This document shows, piece by piece, positions 14,760-22,899 of a DNA stretch of 33,698 bases. The notes below the pieces were generated by a model, which worked only from the letters and a program-made list of their open reading frames with translations, ran no database searches and was not told the DNA's origin. Position 1 is the stretch's first letter. Every line of letters starts with the position of its first letter. The position numbers were made by a program, and so were the translations under genes. Source of the DNA: JAMXLO01 sp041487355 (GTDB taxonomy: Bacteria; Pseudomonadota; Alphaproteobacteria; Acetobacterales; Acetobacteraceae); NCBI GenBank assembly GCA_041487355.1, contig JBGPND010000036.1, forward strand, positions 1-33,698, read 5' to 3'.

Positions 14760-15920
14760 TCACGTGGCGTTGACTGATGCCGACAACCTTGCCGCCCCTT
14801 CGGCAGCCAGATAGCCGATTCGCCCTCCGGCTATCGTCGCGACCACGCGTGGCACCCTTGGATCGACCAGCACCAGGTCCGCGCGCAACCCTTCGGCAAT
14901 CGCGCCACGATCGGTGAGACCTGCCGCGGCGGCCGGGGCAGCGGAGATCAGGCCCCAGGCCTGAGACAGGTCGAGCACGCCGCGACCCGCCAGGATCAGC
15001 GCGGCACGCAGCATCGCCGGGTAGAAATAGTCCGACGACAGTACGCTGCAGATGCCGGCTTCGGCCAGCCGCGCCGCCGAAGCCCAGCCGAGATGCGAGC
15101 CGCCACGCACCACATTCGGGCTGCCCATCACGACCCAGTCGCCGGCCGAGCGGGCTTCCTGACCGACCTCCTCGGCGATGGGAAACTCGCAGATCCGCGC
15201 GCCGCGCGCGCGAAACGCGATGCGTGTGGCTATGCTGTCATCGTCGTGGCTTGCCATCGGCACGCCAGCCGCTCGCGCCGCGGCGGCGATGCGTTCCCGC
15301 GCCGCCGGCACCGCATCGGCGCGCGCGGCGATCCGCGTGGCCAGGGATCGGAATTCGTCGAGTCGCATGCCGGCGCGGTCGCTGTATTTCGCGCCGGCCA
15401 CCGGGTCCTTGATCTTCTTCAGGATGGCAGGCGTGTGGTCGTTGAACGCCACGAGGTGCACGCGCCCCATCGCGATGTCGGTCAGCGCGGTGTCCAGCGC
15501 ATCCAGGTTGTAGGCTTCCCAGCGCAGATGCACGCGCATGTCGCAGGTCCAGCGTCGCGCCTCGAGCGCATCGAGCAAGGCTTGCCAAGCCACAAGACTG
15601 CGCAGTCCCGGCTCCCAGGACAGGGTAACGCCATGGAACGCAGTGGTGATGCCATTCGCCAGCAACTGCGTCTCGGTATCGTGCAGCGCTATGTCGGCGG
15701 CAAACCCCACGCCGGGGCGGGGCTGGATCTGCCGCTCGAACGCGTCGCCATGGATGTCGACGATGCCGGGAAGCACCAGCAGGTCGCGCGCGTCGAGTTC
15801 CGCGCCATGCAGGTCGCGGTCGATACCGGCGATACGCCCGTCCGCCAGTGCAAGATCCACCGTCTGCTCGCCGTCCGAGCGCAGCAGGACCCGCCCGCCG
15901 GTGATGCGCAGCCTTTGCAT
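14760..15920 (-). CDS. phnM: PhnM-like alpha-D-ribose 1-methylphosphonate 5-triphosphate diphosphatase (second copy)
   Basis: This 386-aa amidohydrolase-superfamily protein resembles PhnM, which removes pyrophosphate from ribose-1-phosphonate 5-triphosphate. Metal-site motifs are present: VDIHGDAFERQ with H57 and D59, FNDHTP, MASHDDDS, GSPNVVRGGSH and SSDYFYPAML. It differs from the canonical copy at 21766, which reads VDTHTDNLERQ and MDHSPG, so it is a diverged paralogue and not a recent duplicate. It follows phnF on the same strand, the phnF stop and this gene's leader nearly touching; a TTG at 15935 is a possible alternative start overlapping that stop. Being co-transcribed with phnF, it is likely under PhnF control. 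It could act on a different phosphonate ribotide or as a backup. Confidence 0.82.
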   Translation of the reverse strand: MQRLRITGGRVLLRSDGEQTVDLALADGRIAGIDRDLHGAELDARDLLVLPGIVDIHGDAFERQIQPRPGVGFAADIALHDTETQLLANGITTAFHGVTLSWEPGLRSLVAWQALLDALEARRWTCDMRVHLRWEAYNLDALDTALTDIAMGRVHLVAFNDHTPAILKKIKDPVAGAKYSDRAGMRLDEFRSLATRIAARADAVPAARERIAAAARAAGVPMASHDDDSIATRIAFRARGARICEFPIAEEVGQEARSAGDWVVMGSPNVVRGGSHLGWASAARLAEAGICSVLSSDYFYPAMLRAALILAGRGVLDLSQAWGLISAAPAAAAGLTDRGAIAEGLRADLVLVDPRVPRVVATIAGGRIGYLAAEGAARLSASVNAT

Positions 15921-15931
15921 CGCGTTGACTC

Positions 15932-16693
15932 TCAAGGTTCGAAGACGATCTGCACGCGCGGTGTCGGATAGCGCGAGATGCCGAATTCCACCACCACGCC
16001 GGCGCGGTCGACGTTGATGTTCTCCGTCACCAGCAATGGCCGGTTGCGCGGCATGCGCAGCAGCTCCGCCTCCTCTGGGTTCGGCAGCCGTGCCGTCACG
16101 CGGGTGAGCTGGCGCAGATAGTCCGATACGCCGACCGCCTTCAGCGCCTCGGTGATGCTCGGCGAGCCGCGCAGCGCGTCGAGCAGGCCGCGCAGCCGCA
16201 CGACGGGGAAGTAGTGCTGGGCGAGACTCACCGGCCGGTCATCGGCGAAGCCCAGCCGCTCCAGCAGCACGACCCTGCTGCCGGGCCGGATGCCGAGCGC
16301 CGCGGCGACGTGCCGATCGGCCGCCGTCTCCTTGAGCTGCAGGATCCGCCCGGACGGCTCCTTGTTGTGGCGGCGAATCCACTCGGAAAAGCGGGTGCGC
16401 GCCTCCACCGCGTACTCCAGCACGTCCTCGGCAACGAACGAGCCGCGCCCCTGCTCCACGCGCACCAGCCCGCCGCGCGACAGTTCCTCCAGCGCACGGC
16501 GCACGGTGTGGCGGTTCACCCGGAAATGCTGGGAAAGCTCGGCCTCCGTCGGCAGGCGCCCGCCGGGCTGATAGATGCCCGCGCCGATATCGTGCTGCAG
16601 CCGGTTGGCGATCTGCCGCCAGAGCGCGACACCGTCCTGTCGCGACACAGGCTCTGGCAGCTTCATCGCAATGTCATCCATCGAGGCGTCCAT
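15932..16693 (-). CDS. phnF: Phosphonate operon GntR/HutC-family regulator PhnF
   Basis: This cytoplasmic repressor-type regulator is 253 aa. Residues about 20-90 form a winged helix-turn-helix (LPTEAELSQHFRVNRHTVRRALEELSRGGLVRVEQGRG), and residues 100-250 form a UTRA effector domain typical of HutC proteins, which binds a small ligand. The ending EFGISRYPTPRVQIVFEP is common in PhnF. It is divergent from phnG, with 76 bases between the starts and a GTCTAGAC-centred palindrome in the gap. Several ATGs (16693, 16681, 16666) are possible starts; none has a strong ribosome site. The ligand is unknown. Confidence 0.88.
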   Translation of the reverse strand: MDASMDDIAMKLPEPVSRQDGVALWRQIANRLQHDIGAGIYQPGGRLPTEAELSQHFRVNRHTVRRALEELSRGGLVRVEQGRGSFVAEDVLEYAVEARTRFSEWIRRHNKEPSGRILQLKETAADRHVAAALGIRPGSRVVLLERLGFADDRPVSLAQHYFPVVRLRGLLDALRGSPSITEALKAVGVSDYLRQLTRVTARLPNPEEAELLRMPRNRPLLVTENINVDRAGVVVEFGISRYPTPRVQIVFEP

Positions 16694-16732
16694 ATGTGCG
16701 AGTCCGGCTTGACGATAGTCGGATGGCCGGCT

Positions 16733-16748
16733 AGCTGTCTAGACATCT
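16733..16748. promoter_or_regulatory. Candidate PhnF operator
   Basis: AGCTGTCTAGACATCT is a palindrome with one mismatched pair, centred on TGTCTAGACA. It fits the HutC-type GntR consensus GT-N-TA-N-AC. It lies 40 bases from the phnF start and 22 bases before the phnG start, so binding could block both directions. Confidence 0.7.
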
Positions 16749-16769
16749 GCACAAGTCCAGGCGCCCGCC

Positions 16770-17237
16770 ATGCCCGATGCGATGCCTCCCGACCAACCGA
16801 ACGCCCCACGCCGCCACTGGATGGCAGTGCTTGCCCGCGCCGACTCGGAGGCAATCGCCGACCTGCTTGGCACATCGGATGCCTTGCCGGAATACCAAAG
16901 GCTGCGAGGGCCGGAGGCCGGCCTCGTGATGGTACGCGGCCGGGCGGGTGGTGGCGGCGCAGCATTCAACCTGGGCGAGATGACGGTGACCCGCTGCACG
17001 GTGCGCACCGCTGCCGGCTTCGTCGGTCATGCCTATGTCGCCGGCCGCGACGAACGCCAGTCGGAGCTGGCGGCATTGGCCGATGCCCTGTTGCAGGATC
17101 CCGCACGCCAATCCCGCCTGCTCGCCACGCTGATCGAGCCGCTCGCCGCGGCGCAGCAGGCCGGACGCGATGCGACGGCCGCGAAGGCGGCGGCGACACG
17201 CGTGCAATTCCTTGCCATGCGGAACATGCGCGCATGA
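16770..17237 (+). CDS. phnG: C-P lyase complex subunit PhnG
   Basis: PhnG is part of the PhnGHIJ core complex and is needed, with PhnH, PhnI and PhnL, for moving methylphosphonate onto the C1 of ribose triphosphate. The 155-aa product has the conserved beginning RRHWMAVLARA and the motif FNLGEMTVTRCTVR, and ends with the helix that packs in the complex. Length agrees with the E. coli protein of about 150 aa. An ATG four codons later (16782) is an alternative start. The stop overlaps the phnH start (ATGA), implying coupled translation. Confidence 0.92.
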   Translation: MPDAMPPDQPNAPRRHWMAVLARADSEAIADLLGTSDALPEYQRLRGPEAGLVMVRGRAGGGGAAFNLGEMTVTRCTVRTAAGFVGHAYVAGRDERQSELAALADALLQDPARQSRLLATLIEPLAAAQQAGRDATAAKAAATRVQFLAMRNMRA

Positions 17238-17815
17238 GTGCCAGCATTTCCCTGCCCGGCTTCGCGGATCCGGTGCGCGATGCGCAGTCCACCTTCCGCG
17301 CCGTGCTCGATGCGATGGCTCGGCCGGGACGGCTGCACCATGCGGGCCGCAACCTGACCGCGCCGGCGCCGCTCGATCGTGCCACGGCCGCAGTGCTGCT
17401 GACGCTGGTCGACAACGAGACACCGCTCTGGGTGGACCCCGCCGCCGCGCCGGCGCGGGACTGGCTGGCGTTCCATTGCGGCGCTGCGATCATCGATGCG
17501 CCGGACAAGGCAACATTCGCCCTCGCTCTGTCGCTGCCGAACCTCGTGGCGCTGCCGGCCGGCACGCACGAGACGCCGGAGAGCTCCGCGACCCTGATCC
17601 TGCAGGTTCCAGCGCTGGGCATCGGCACGCGTTATCGCCTGTCGGGTCCCGGATTGCGCGAGCCCGCGCCGCTGGCGGTGACCGGCCTGCCGGCAGACTT
17701 CGCACGCATCTGGCAGGCGAACCACGCGCTCTATCCGCGCGGCGTCGACGTCGTGTTGTGCGCCGATACCACGCTCATGGCATTGCCGCGCAGCGTGTCG
17801 ATCGAGGAGGCCTGA
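17234..17815 (+). CDS. phnH: C-P lyase complex subunit PhnH
   Basis: PhnH is a structural subunit of the core complex with a fold like PLP enzymes but no cofactor. The 193-aa product starts at the ATG overlapping the phnG stop, and matches the family in GFADPVRDAQSTFRAVLDAMARPG, the aspartate-rich LVDNETPLWV and the C-terminal RGVDVVLCADTTLMALPRS. Its length equals E. coli PhnH within one or two residues. phnI follows after three bases. Confidence 0.93.
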   Translation: MSASISLPGFADPVRDAQSTFRAVLDAMARPGRLHHAGRNLTAPAPLDRATAAVLLTLVDNETPLWVDPAAAPARDWLAFHCGAAIIDAPDKATFALALSLPNLVALPAGTHETPESSATLILQVPALGIGTRYRLSGPGLREPAPLAVTGLPADFARIWQANHALYPRGVDVVLCADTTLMALPRSVSIEEA

Positions 17816-17818
17816 GCC

Positions 17819-18910
17819 ATGGCCTATGTCACGGTCAAGGGCGGCGAACGGGCGATCGACAATGCCCACGCCTGGCTCGCCGAAGAGCGGCGCGGCGACC
17901 CCGCGGTGCCGGAGGTGTCGCTGGCGCAAATCGCCGGCCAGCTTGGCCGGGCGGTGGATCGCGCGATGGGCGAAGGCTCGCTGTACGACAGGGAGCTTGC
18001 CGCCCTGGCGGTGAAGCAGGCGCAGGGTGACCTGATCGAGGCCGCCTTCCTGCTGCGTGCCTACCGCACCACGCTGCCGCGCTTCGCGCATTCCCACCCG
18101 GTGGATACCGCCGCGATGCAGGTGAAGCGACGCATCTCGGCAATATTCAAGGACCTGCCCGGCGGTCAGGTACTCGGCCCGACCTACGACTACACCCATC
18201 GGCTGCTGGATTTCGCACTGGCGGAGGACGCCGCGAACGTGCCGGCGCCGCAAGTCGAACCCGAGGCGACTTCGATGCCGCGCGTGTCCGACATCCTGGG
18301 CCACGAGGGGCTGATCGAAGCCGACGGCGAAGGCTGTGGCGAGCCGGGCGATCTGACGCGCGAGCCGCTGACGTTTCCCGCCGCGCGCGACGTGCGCCTG
18401 CAGGCTCTGGCGCGCGGCGACGAAGGGTTCCTCCTCGCGCTCGGCTACTCCACCCAGCGCGGCTATGGCGGCTCGCATCCGTTCGCCGGCGAGATCCGCA
18501 TGGGGGAGGTGTCGGTCGAGATCGAACCGCCGGAACTCGGCTTCGCCATCGATATCGGCGACATCACCGTCACCGAATGCCAGATGGTCAATCAGTTCAA
18601 GGGGTCGAAGACCGCGCCGCCGCAGTTCACCCGCGGCTACGGCCTGGTCTTCGGCTGCTGCGAGCGCAAGGCGATGGCGATGGCCCTGGTCGACCGCGCC
18701 ATGCGTGCCACGGAACTCGGCGAGGAGGTGACCGCGCCGGCACAGAATGTCGAGTTCGTGCTGTACCACTCCGACAATATCGAAGCGACCGGGTTCGTCG
18801 AGCATCTCAAGCTGCCGCACTACGTGGATTTCCAGAGCGAGATCGAGAACGTGCGACGGATGCGCCGCGAGATCGCACGAACGGCGGAACGTGCGGAGGC
18901 CGCGGAATGA
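17819..18910 (+). CDS. phnI: C-P lyase complex subunit PhnI
   Basis: PhnI supplies a nucleosidase activity that swaps the base of ATP or GTP for the phosphonate, helped by PhnG, PhnH and PhnL. The 363-aa product shows the family beginning MAYVTVKGGERAIDNAHAWL, the block HPVDTAAMQVKRRISAIFKD, PTYDYTHRLLDFAL, and LGYSTQRGYGGSHPFAGEIR. Length is close to the 354 aa of E. coli PhnI. It is separated from phnJ by 148 bases occupied by a family A repeat, unlike the overlapping junctions elsewhere in the operon. Confidence 0.94.
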   Translation: MAYVTVKGGERAIDNAHAWLAEERRGDPAVPEVSLAQIAGQLGRAVDRAMGEGSLYDRELAALAVKQAQGDLIEAAFLLRAYRTTLPRFAHSHPVDTAAMQVKRRISAIFKDLPGGQVLGPTYDYTHRLLDFALAEDAANVPAPQVEPEATSMPRVSDILGHEGLIEADGEGCGEPGDLTREPLTFPAARDVRLQALARGDEGFLLALGYSTQRGYGGSHPFAGEIRMGEVSVEIEPPELGFAIDIGDITVTECQMVNQFKGSKTAPPQFTRGYGLVFGCCERKAMAMALVDRAMRATELGEEVTAPAQNVEFVLYHSDNIEATGFVEHLKLPHYVDFQSEIENVRRMRREIARTAERAEAAE

Positions 18911-18919
18911 GCCCGTCCA

Positions 18920-19015
18920 CGTCATGGCCGTCCCCGGGCTCGATCCGGGGATCAGCCCGGCCATCTACTCCGCGGCGGTGGTGCGTGGATGGCCGGGTCA
19001 AGCCCGGCCATGACG
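18920..19015. repeat. Family A composite palindrome between phnI and phnJ
   Basis: CGTCATGGCCGTCCCCGGGCT begins at 18920 and AGCCCGGCCATGACG ends at 19015, with a second stem core ATCCGGGGATCAGCCCGG in the left half. It starts ten bases after the phnI stop and ends about 43 bases before the phnJ start. Such a structure in mRNA may stabilise upstream transcript ends or partly stop transcription, changing the PhnI:PhnJ ratio. Confidence 0.88.
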
Positions 19016-19058
19016 AGGTACACCACGCGTCAGCCCCGGCGGTCGAAGGGTTGTCGCC

Positions 19059-19925
19059 ATGAAGGGCTACAATTTCGCCTATCTCGACGAACAGACCAAG
19101 CGGATGATCCGCCGCGCGCTGTTGAAGGCGGTGGCAATTCCCGGCCATCAGGTGCCGTTCGGCTCGCGCGAGATGCCGTTGCCGTATGGCTGGGGCACCG
19201 GCGGGATCCAGGTCACCGCCTCGGTGCTGGGCGCCGGCGACGTGCTGAAGGTGATCGACCAGGGCGCCGACGACACGACCAATGCGGTGTCGATCCGGCG
19301 CTTCTTCGCCCGTACCGCCGGCGTGCGCACCACCACGCAGACCGCCGAGGCGACGCTCATCCAGACGCGGCATCGCATCCCGGAGAAGACGCTGCGCGAG
19401 GACCAGATCATCGTCTACCAGGTGCCGCAGCCGGAGCCGCTGTTCCGGCTGGAACCTTCCCGTGTCGAGACACGCCGCATGCATGCGCTCGCCGACTACG
19501 GTCTCATGCATGTGAAGCTCTACGAGGACATCGCGCGTTTCGGCCAGATCTCGATCAGCTACGATTATCCGGTGCTGGTGAACCGCCGCCACCTGATGTC
19601 GCCGAGCCCGATTCCCGCGTTCGACAATCCGAAGATGCACAGGATGCCGGCGTTGCAGTTGTTCGGCGCCGGACGCGAGAAGCGCATCTACGCGATTCCG
19701 CCCTGGACCGAGGTGCGGTCGCTGGATTTCGACGACCATCCGTTCCGCGCGATCCGTGCGCCGCATCCGTGCGGGCTGTGCGGCGCGACCGACTCGTATC
19801 TGGACGAGGTGGTGATCGACGACAGCGGCGGCCGGCTGTTCGTCTGCTCCGACACCGACTATTGCGCGGAGCGCCGCGCCGCTGGCCATGTCGGCGCCGA
19901 GGGTCTCAAGGAGGCAGCGGAATGA
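19059..19925 (+). CDS. phnJ: C-P lyase catalytic subunit PhnJ (radical SAM)
   Basis: PhnJ cleaves the C-P bond of alpha-D-ribose 1-methylphosphonate 5-phosphate, giving methane (or another alkane) and 5-phosphoribosyl 1,2-cyclic phosphate. The 288-aa product keeps all catalytic residues: C238, C241, C263 and C269 in C-x2-C-x21-C-x5-C, where the first three hold the 4Fe-4S cluster and the last is the thiyl residue, and Gly29 in IPGHQVPFGSREMP corresponds to the glycyl-radical site. A GAAGGG ribosome site precedes the ATG. Its stop overlaps the phnK start. The enzyme appears fully competent. Confidence 0.96.
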   Translation: MKGYNFAYLDEQTKRMIRRALLKAVAIPGHQVPFGSREMPLPYGWGTGGIQVTASVLGAGDVLKVIDQGADDTTNAVSIRRFFARTAGVRTTTQTAEATLIQTRHRIPEKTLREDQIIVYQVPQPEPLFRLEPSRVETRRMHALADYGLMHVKLYEDIARFGQISISYDYPVLVNRRHLMSPSPIPAFDNPKMHRMPALQLFGAGREKRIYAIPPWTEVRSLDFDDHPFRAIRAPHPCGLCGATDSYLDEVVIDDSGGRLFVCSDTDYCAERRAAGHVGAEGLKEAAE

Positions 19926-20698
19926 GCGACGACACCCTGCTCTCCGCGCGCAGGCTGTCGCTGTCGTTCGGCACCATCGCCGCACTGATCGATGTGGACG
20001 TCGATCTGTGGCCGGGCGAGGTGTTGGCGGTGGTGGGCGAATCGGGTTCCGGCAAGACGACGCTGCTGAACGTGCTCTCCGGGCGGCTGACGCCGGACGC
20101 GGGCGCCGTGTGGTATCGCGATCCCGCCGGAAGGCTGCACGACGTGCATGCCATGCCGGCGCCGGCGTTGCGCACGCTGCACCGCTCCGACTGGGGCTTC
20201 GTGCATCAGGACCCGCGGCAGAATCTGCGCATGAATGTCACCGCCGGCGGCAATGTCGGCGAGCGGCTGATGGCGCAGGGCGCGCGGCACTACGGCAACA
20301 TCCGGGCACAGGCGATCGACTGGCTGACCCAGGTGGAGATCGATGCCGATCGGGTTGATGATCTGCCGCGGACATTCTCCGGCGGCATGCTGCAGCGGCT
20401 GCAGATCGCGCGCACGCTGGTGACGCATCCGCGTCTGGTGTTCATGGACGAGCCGACCGGTTCGCTCGATGTCTCGGTGCAGGCGCGGCTGCTCGACCTG
20501 ATCCGCACGCTGGTGACGCGGTTGCAGATCGCGGCGGTGCTGGTGACGCACGACATCGGCGTGGCGCGGCTGCTGGCGCATCGGATCATGGTGATGCAGC
20601 GCGGGCGCGTGGTGGAGACCGGACTGACCGATCAGGTGCTGGACGATCCGCAGCACCCCTACACGCAGTTGCTGGTCAGCTCGGTGTTGCAGGCATGA
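19922..20698 (+). CDS. phnK: C-P lyase ABC-type ATPase PhnK
   Basis: PhnK is an ABC ATPase that docks on the core complex rather than on a membrane transporter. The 258-aa product has Walker A GESGSGKTT (39-47), signature SGGMLQ (153-158), Walker B RLVFMDEPTG (171-180) and a switch histidine in VLVTHDIGVAR. WGFVHQDPRQNLRM is typical for PhnK. Its start overlaps the phnJ stop (ATGA). A 369-base gap with repeats follows before phnL. Confidence 0.93.
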   Translation: MSDDTLLSARRLSLSFGTIAALIDVDVDLWPGEVLAVVGESGSGKTTLLNVLSGRLTPDAGAVWYRDPAGRLHDVHAMPAPALRTLHRSDWGFVHQDPRQNLRMNVTAGGNVGERLMAQGARHYGNIRAQAIDWLTQVEIDADRVDDLPRTFSGGMLQRLQIARTLVTHPRLVFMDEPTGSLDVSVQARLLDLIRTLVTRLQIAAVLVTHDIGVARLLAHRIMVMQRGRVVETGLTDQVLDDPQHPYTQLLVSSVLQA

Positions 20699-20786
20699 GC
20701 GGATGGCAGGGAAAGCGATTGCCGCGTGGCGGCGATGCGTGGTATTTCCCAGGAACCGGAGAGCGGGTCACACCGCCCTCCGGCAC

Positions 20787-20825
20787 CCGGTGGGCTAGAG
20801 GCGGATCCGCCTCTTCCCCCACCGG
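20787..20825. repeat. Hairpin in the phnK-phnL gap
   Basis: CCGGTGGG (20787-20794) pairs with CCCACCGG (20818-20825) around an inner perfect palindrome AGAGGCGGATCCGCCTCT (20797-20814). It is part of a 369-base intercistronic stretch that holds no convincing gene; a 71-aa ORF starting on the phnK stop simply reads through it. Confidence 0.75.
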
Positions 20826-20913
20826 AGCAGTACCAAAACGCGTACGCGCATGGTTCTCCTCCGATGGCGGTCTATCCGCGACCGTCACGCAAGCTTCAAG
20901 CGCACCATGACCA

Positions 20914-21000
20914 CTGTCATTGCGAGGAGCGAAGCGACGCGGCAATCTCGTGGAGTACATCCCCGAGATTGCCGCGTCGCTTCGCTTTTAGCAATGACAG
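20914..21000. repeat. Family B palindrome between phnK and phnL
   Basis: CTGTCATTGCGAGGAGCGAA starts at 20914 and TTTAGCAATGACAG ends at 21000. The inner arms AAGCGACGCGGCAATCTCG and CGAGATTGCCGCGTCGCTT are exact inverse complements. Relative to the copy at 12822, the right half carries a different internal arm, giving a longer perfect stem. A fragment of another repeat (CGCGGGAATGACG) follows at about 21037. Confidence 0.9.
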
Positions 21001-21067
21001 TGGGGCTCGATTTGCGGTTTCGCCACACGCTCCTGCGCGGGAATGACGGTATCGGGATGGCAGACCG

Positions 21068-21769
21068 ATGAACCAGGTGATGCTGCATACGGACGCACTG
21101 ACGAAGAGCTTCACGCTCCATCTGCAGGGCGGCGTGCGTATTCCTGTCCTCTCGGGCATCGGCCTGGAACTGCACGCCGGCGAATGCGTCGTGCTGTCCG
21201 GGCCGTCGGGCGTGGGCAAATCGACGCTGATGCGCAGCCTGTACGGCAACTATCGCGCCGAAGGCGGCTGCATCCTGATCCGCCATCACGGCGAGATGGT
21301 CGACCTCGCAAGCGCCGACCCGCGCACCATCCTGGCGATCCGCCACGACACGCTCGGCTATGTCAGCCAGTTCCTCCGCGTGGTGCCGCGCGTATCGGCG
21401 CTCGACGTGGTCGCGGAGGTGCTGATCGGGCACGGTTCGACGCCGGACGAGGCGCGCTGCGTCGCCACCGACCTGCTGCTGCGGCTGAACATCCCGCGCC
21501 GGCTGCACGCCTTGCCGCCGGCAACCTTCTCCGGCGGCGAGCAGCAACGGGTGAACCTGGCGCGCGGCTTCATCGGCGGCCATCCGGTGCTGCTGCTGGA
21601 CGAACCCACTGCGTCGCTCGATGCCGAGAACCGTGCCGTGGTGGTCGCCATGATCAACGAGGCAAAGGCGCGCGGCACCGCCATCATCGCCATCTGCCAC
21701 GACACTGAGGTGCGCGATGCCATCGCCGACCGCCTGTTCCCGCTGACGCCGCTGCAGGACGCCGCATGA
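21068..21769 (+). CDS. phnL: Phosphonate C-P lyase system protein PhnL (ABC ATPase)
   Basis: PhnL is the second ABC-type ATPase of the pathway; with PhnG, PhnH and PhnI it supports formation of the phosphonate ribonucleotide. The 233-aa product has Walker A GPSGVGKST (45-53), RHDTLGYVSQFLRVVPRV with the Q-loop, signature SGGEQQRVNLARG and Walker B HPVLLLDEPTASLD. The spacing and LHLQGG insertion before the first strand are typical of PhnL. Translation may be re-initiated after the repeat-filled gap. The stop overlaps the phnM start. Confidence 0.93.
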   Translation: MNQVMLHTDALTKSFTLHLQGGVRIPVLSGIGLELHAGECVVLSGPSGVGKSTLMRSLYGNYRAEGGCILIRHHGEMVDLASADPRTILAIRHDTLGYVSQFLRVVPRVSALDVVAEVLIGHGSTPDEARCVATDLLLRLNIPRRLHALPPATFSGGEQQRVNLARGFIGGHPVLLLDEPTASLDAENRAVVVAMINEAKARGTAIIAICHDTEVRDAIADRLFPLTPLQDAA

Positions 21770-22899
21770 ACGACGAGACGATCCTCACCAACGCAATTCT
21801 GGTGCTGCCTGATACCTCGCTGCACGGCACGATCGTCTTGCGCGGTGACCGCATCGTGGACGTGCAATCCGGCCGCTCGACCGCGCTTCCCTCGATCGAC
21901 CTGGATGGCGACTTCCTGATTCCCGGCATCGTCGATACCCACACCGACAACCTGGAACGCCAGGTGCTGCCCCGCTCGCTGGCGCGCTGGCCCTCCCGCT
22001 CAGCCATGGTCGCCCACGACGCACAATGCGCCGCCGCCGGCGTTACCACCGTGCTCGATGCTCTCTGTCTTGGCGACCTGGGCTTCGACAAGGAGCGTAT
22101 CCGTACGTTCCGCGATGGCGTCTGCGACATCGACGCGCTCGCCGGCGCCGATCTGCTGAAGGCCGAGCACTTCCTGCATCTGCGCTGCGAGGTTCCCGCG
22201 CTCGACATGCTTTCGCTGTTCGATACCGTTGCCGACCATCCGCGCGTGCGCATGGTTAGCCTGATGGACCACAGCCCTGGCGTCGGTCAGTATGCCAACC
22301 TGGATTTCTACCGCGCGTTGCGTCGCCGCGGCGGCCTGGACGATGAGTATATCGAACGCCGCATCCTGGAATTGCAGGTGCAACGCGAACAGATGCGCCT
22401 GCCCAATCGACGCGCGCTGCTCGACCGCGTCGCCGGCCGCGGCATCACACTCGCAAGCCACGACGACCGTACCGCGGAAGAGGTTGCGGAGAATGCCGCC
22501 GATGGCATCGCCATCAGCGAATTCCCGGTCACCATGGTCGCCGCACAGGCGGCGAAGTCCGCCGGCATGCAGGTGATCGCCGGCGCGCCGAACATCGTGC
22601 GCGGCGGCTCGCATTCCGGCAACGTCTCCGCGGCAGACCTGCTGGAGACCGGCGCGGTCGACGCCTTTGCTTCCGACTACGTGCCGAACAGCCTGGTGGA
22701 AGCTGCCTTCCAGTGCGCGCAGCGCATCGGTCTACCGCATTCGGTCGCGCTCATCACGGATCGTCCCGCGCGGCTCGCCGGCCTGCCCGACCGCGGGCGT
22801 CTTGCCGCCGGGCAGCGCGCCGACGTTGTGCGTGTGCGCCTGCATGACGGCCTGCCGGTGGTGCGCCAGGTCTGGCGCGCCGGTGAGCGCGTCGCCTGA
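21766..22899 (+). CDS. phnM: Alpha-D-ribose 1-methylphosphonate 5-triphosphate diphosphatase PhnM
   Basis: PhnM is a metal-dependent amidohydrolase-fold enzyme that removes pyrophosphate from the ribose triphosphate intermediate to give the PhnJ substrate. The 377-aa product, almost the same length as E. coli PhnM, has VDTHTDNLERQ with H59 and D61, SLMDHSPG, LASHDDRT, GAPNIVRGGSHSGN and FASDYVPNSL. It is embedded in the operon, overlapping phnL (ATGA) upstream and the DUF1045 gene (TGATG) downstream. The paralogue at 14760 is more diverged, so this copy is the likely main enzyme. Confidence 0.94.
   Translation: MNDETILTNAILVLPDTSLHGTIVLRGDRIVDVQSGRSTALPSIDLDGDFLIPGIVDTHTDNLERQVLPRSLARWPSRSAMVAHDAQCAAAGVTTVLDALCLGDLGFDKERIRTFRDGVCDIDALAGADLLKAEHFLHLRCEVPALDMLSLFDTVADHPRVRMVSLMDHSPGVGQYANLDFYRALRRRGGLDDEYIERRILELQVQREQMRLPNRRALLDRVAGRGITLASHDDRTAEEVAENAADGIAISEFPVTMVAAQAAKSAGMQVIAGAPNIVRGGSHSGNVSAADLLETGAVDAFASDYVPNSLVEAAFQCAQRIGLPHSVALITDRPARLAGLPDRGRLAAGQRADVVRVRLHDGLPVVRQVWRAGERVA

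Noticed and set aside
20695..20910. 71-aa ORF starting on the phnK stop (ATGA overlap)
   Set aside because: The overlap imitates translational coupling, but the ORF reads through a palindromic hairpin and other repeat-like sequence, has low-complexity composition and matches no phn protein.
20914..20930. CTGTCAT word upstream of phnL as a Pho box half-site
   Set aside because: The word is part of the family B palindrome, recurs at places unrelated to phosphate genes, and lacks the second 11-base-spaced half.
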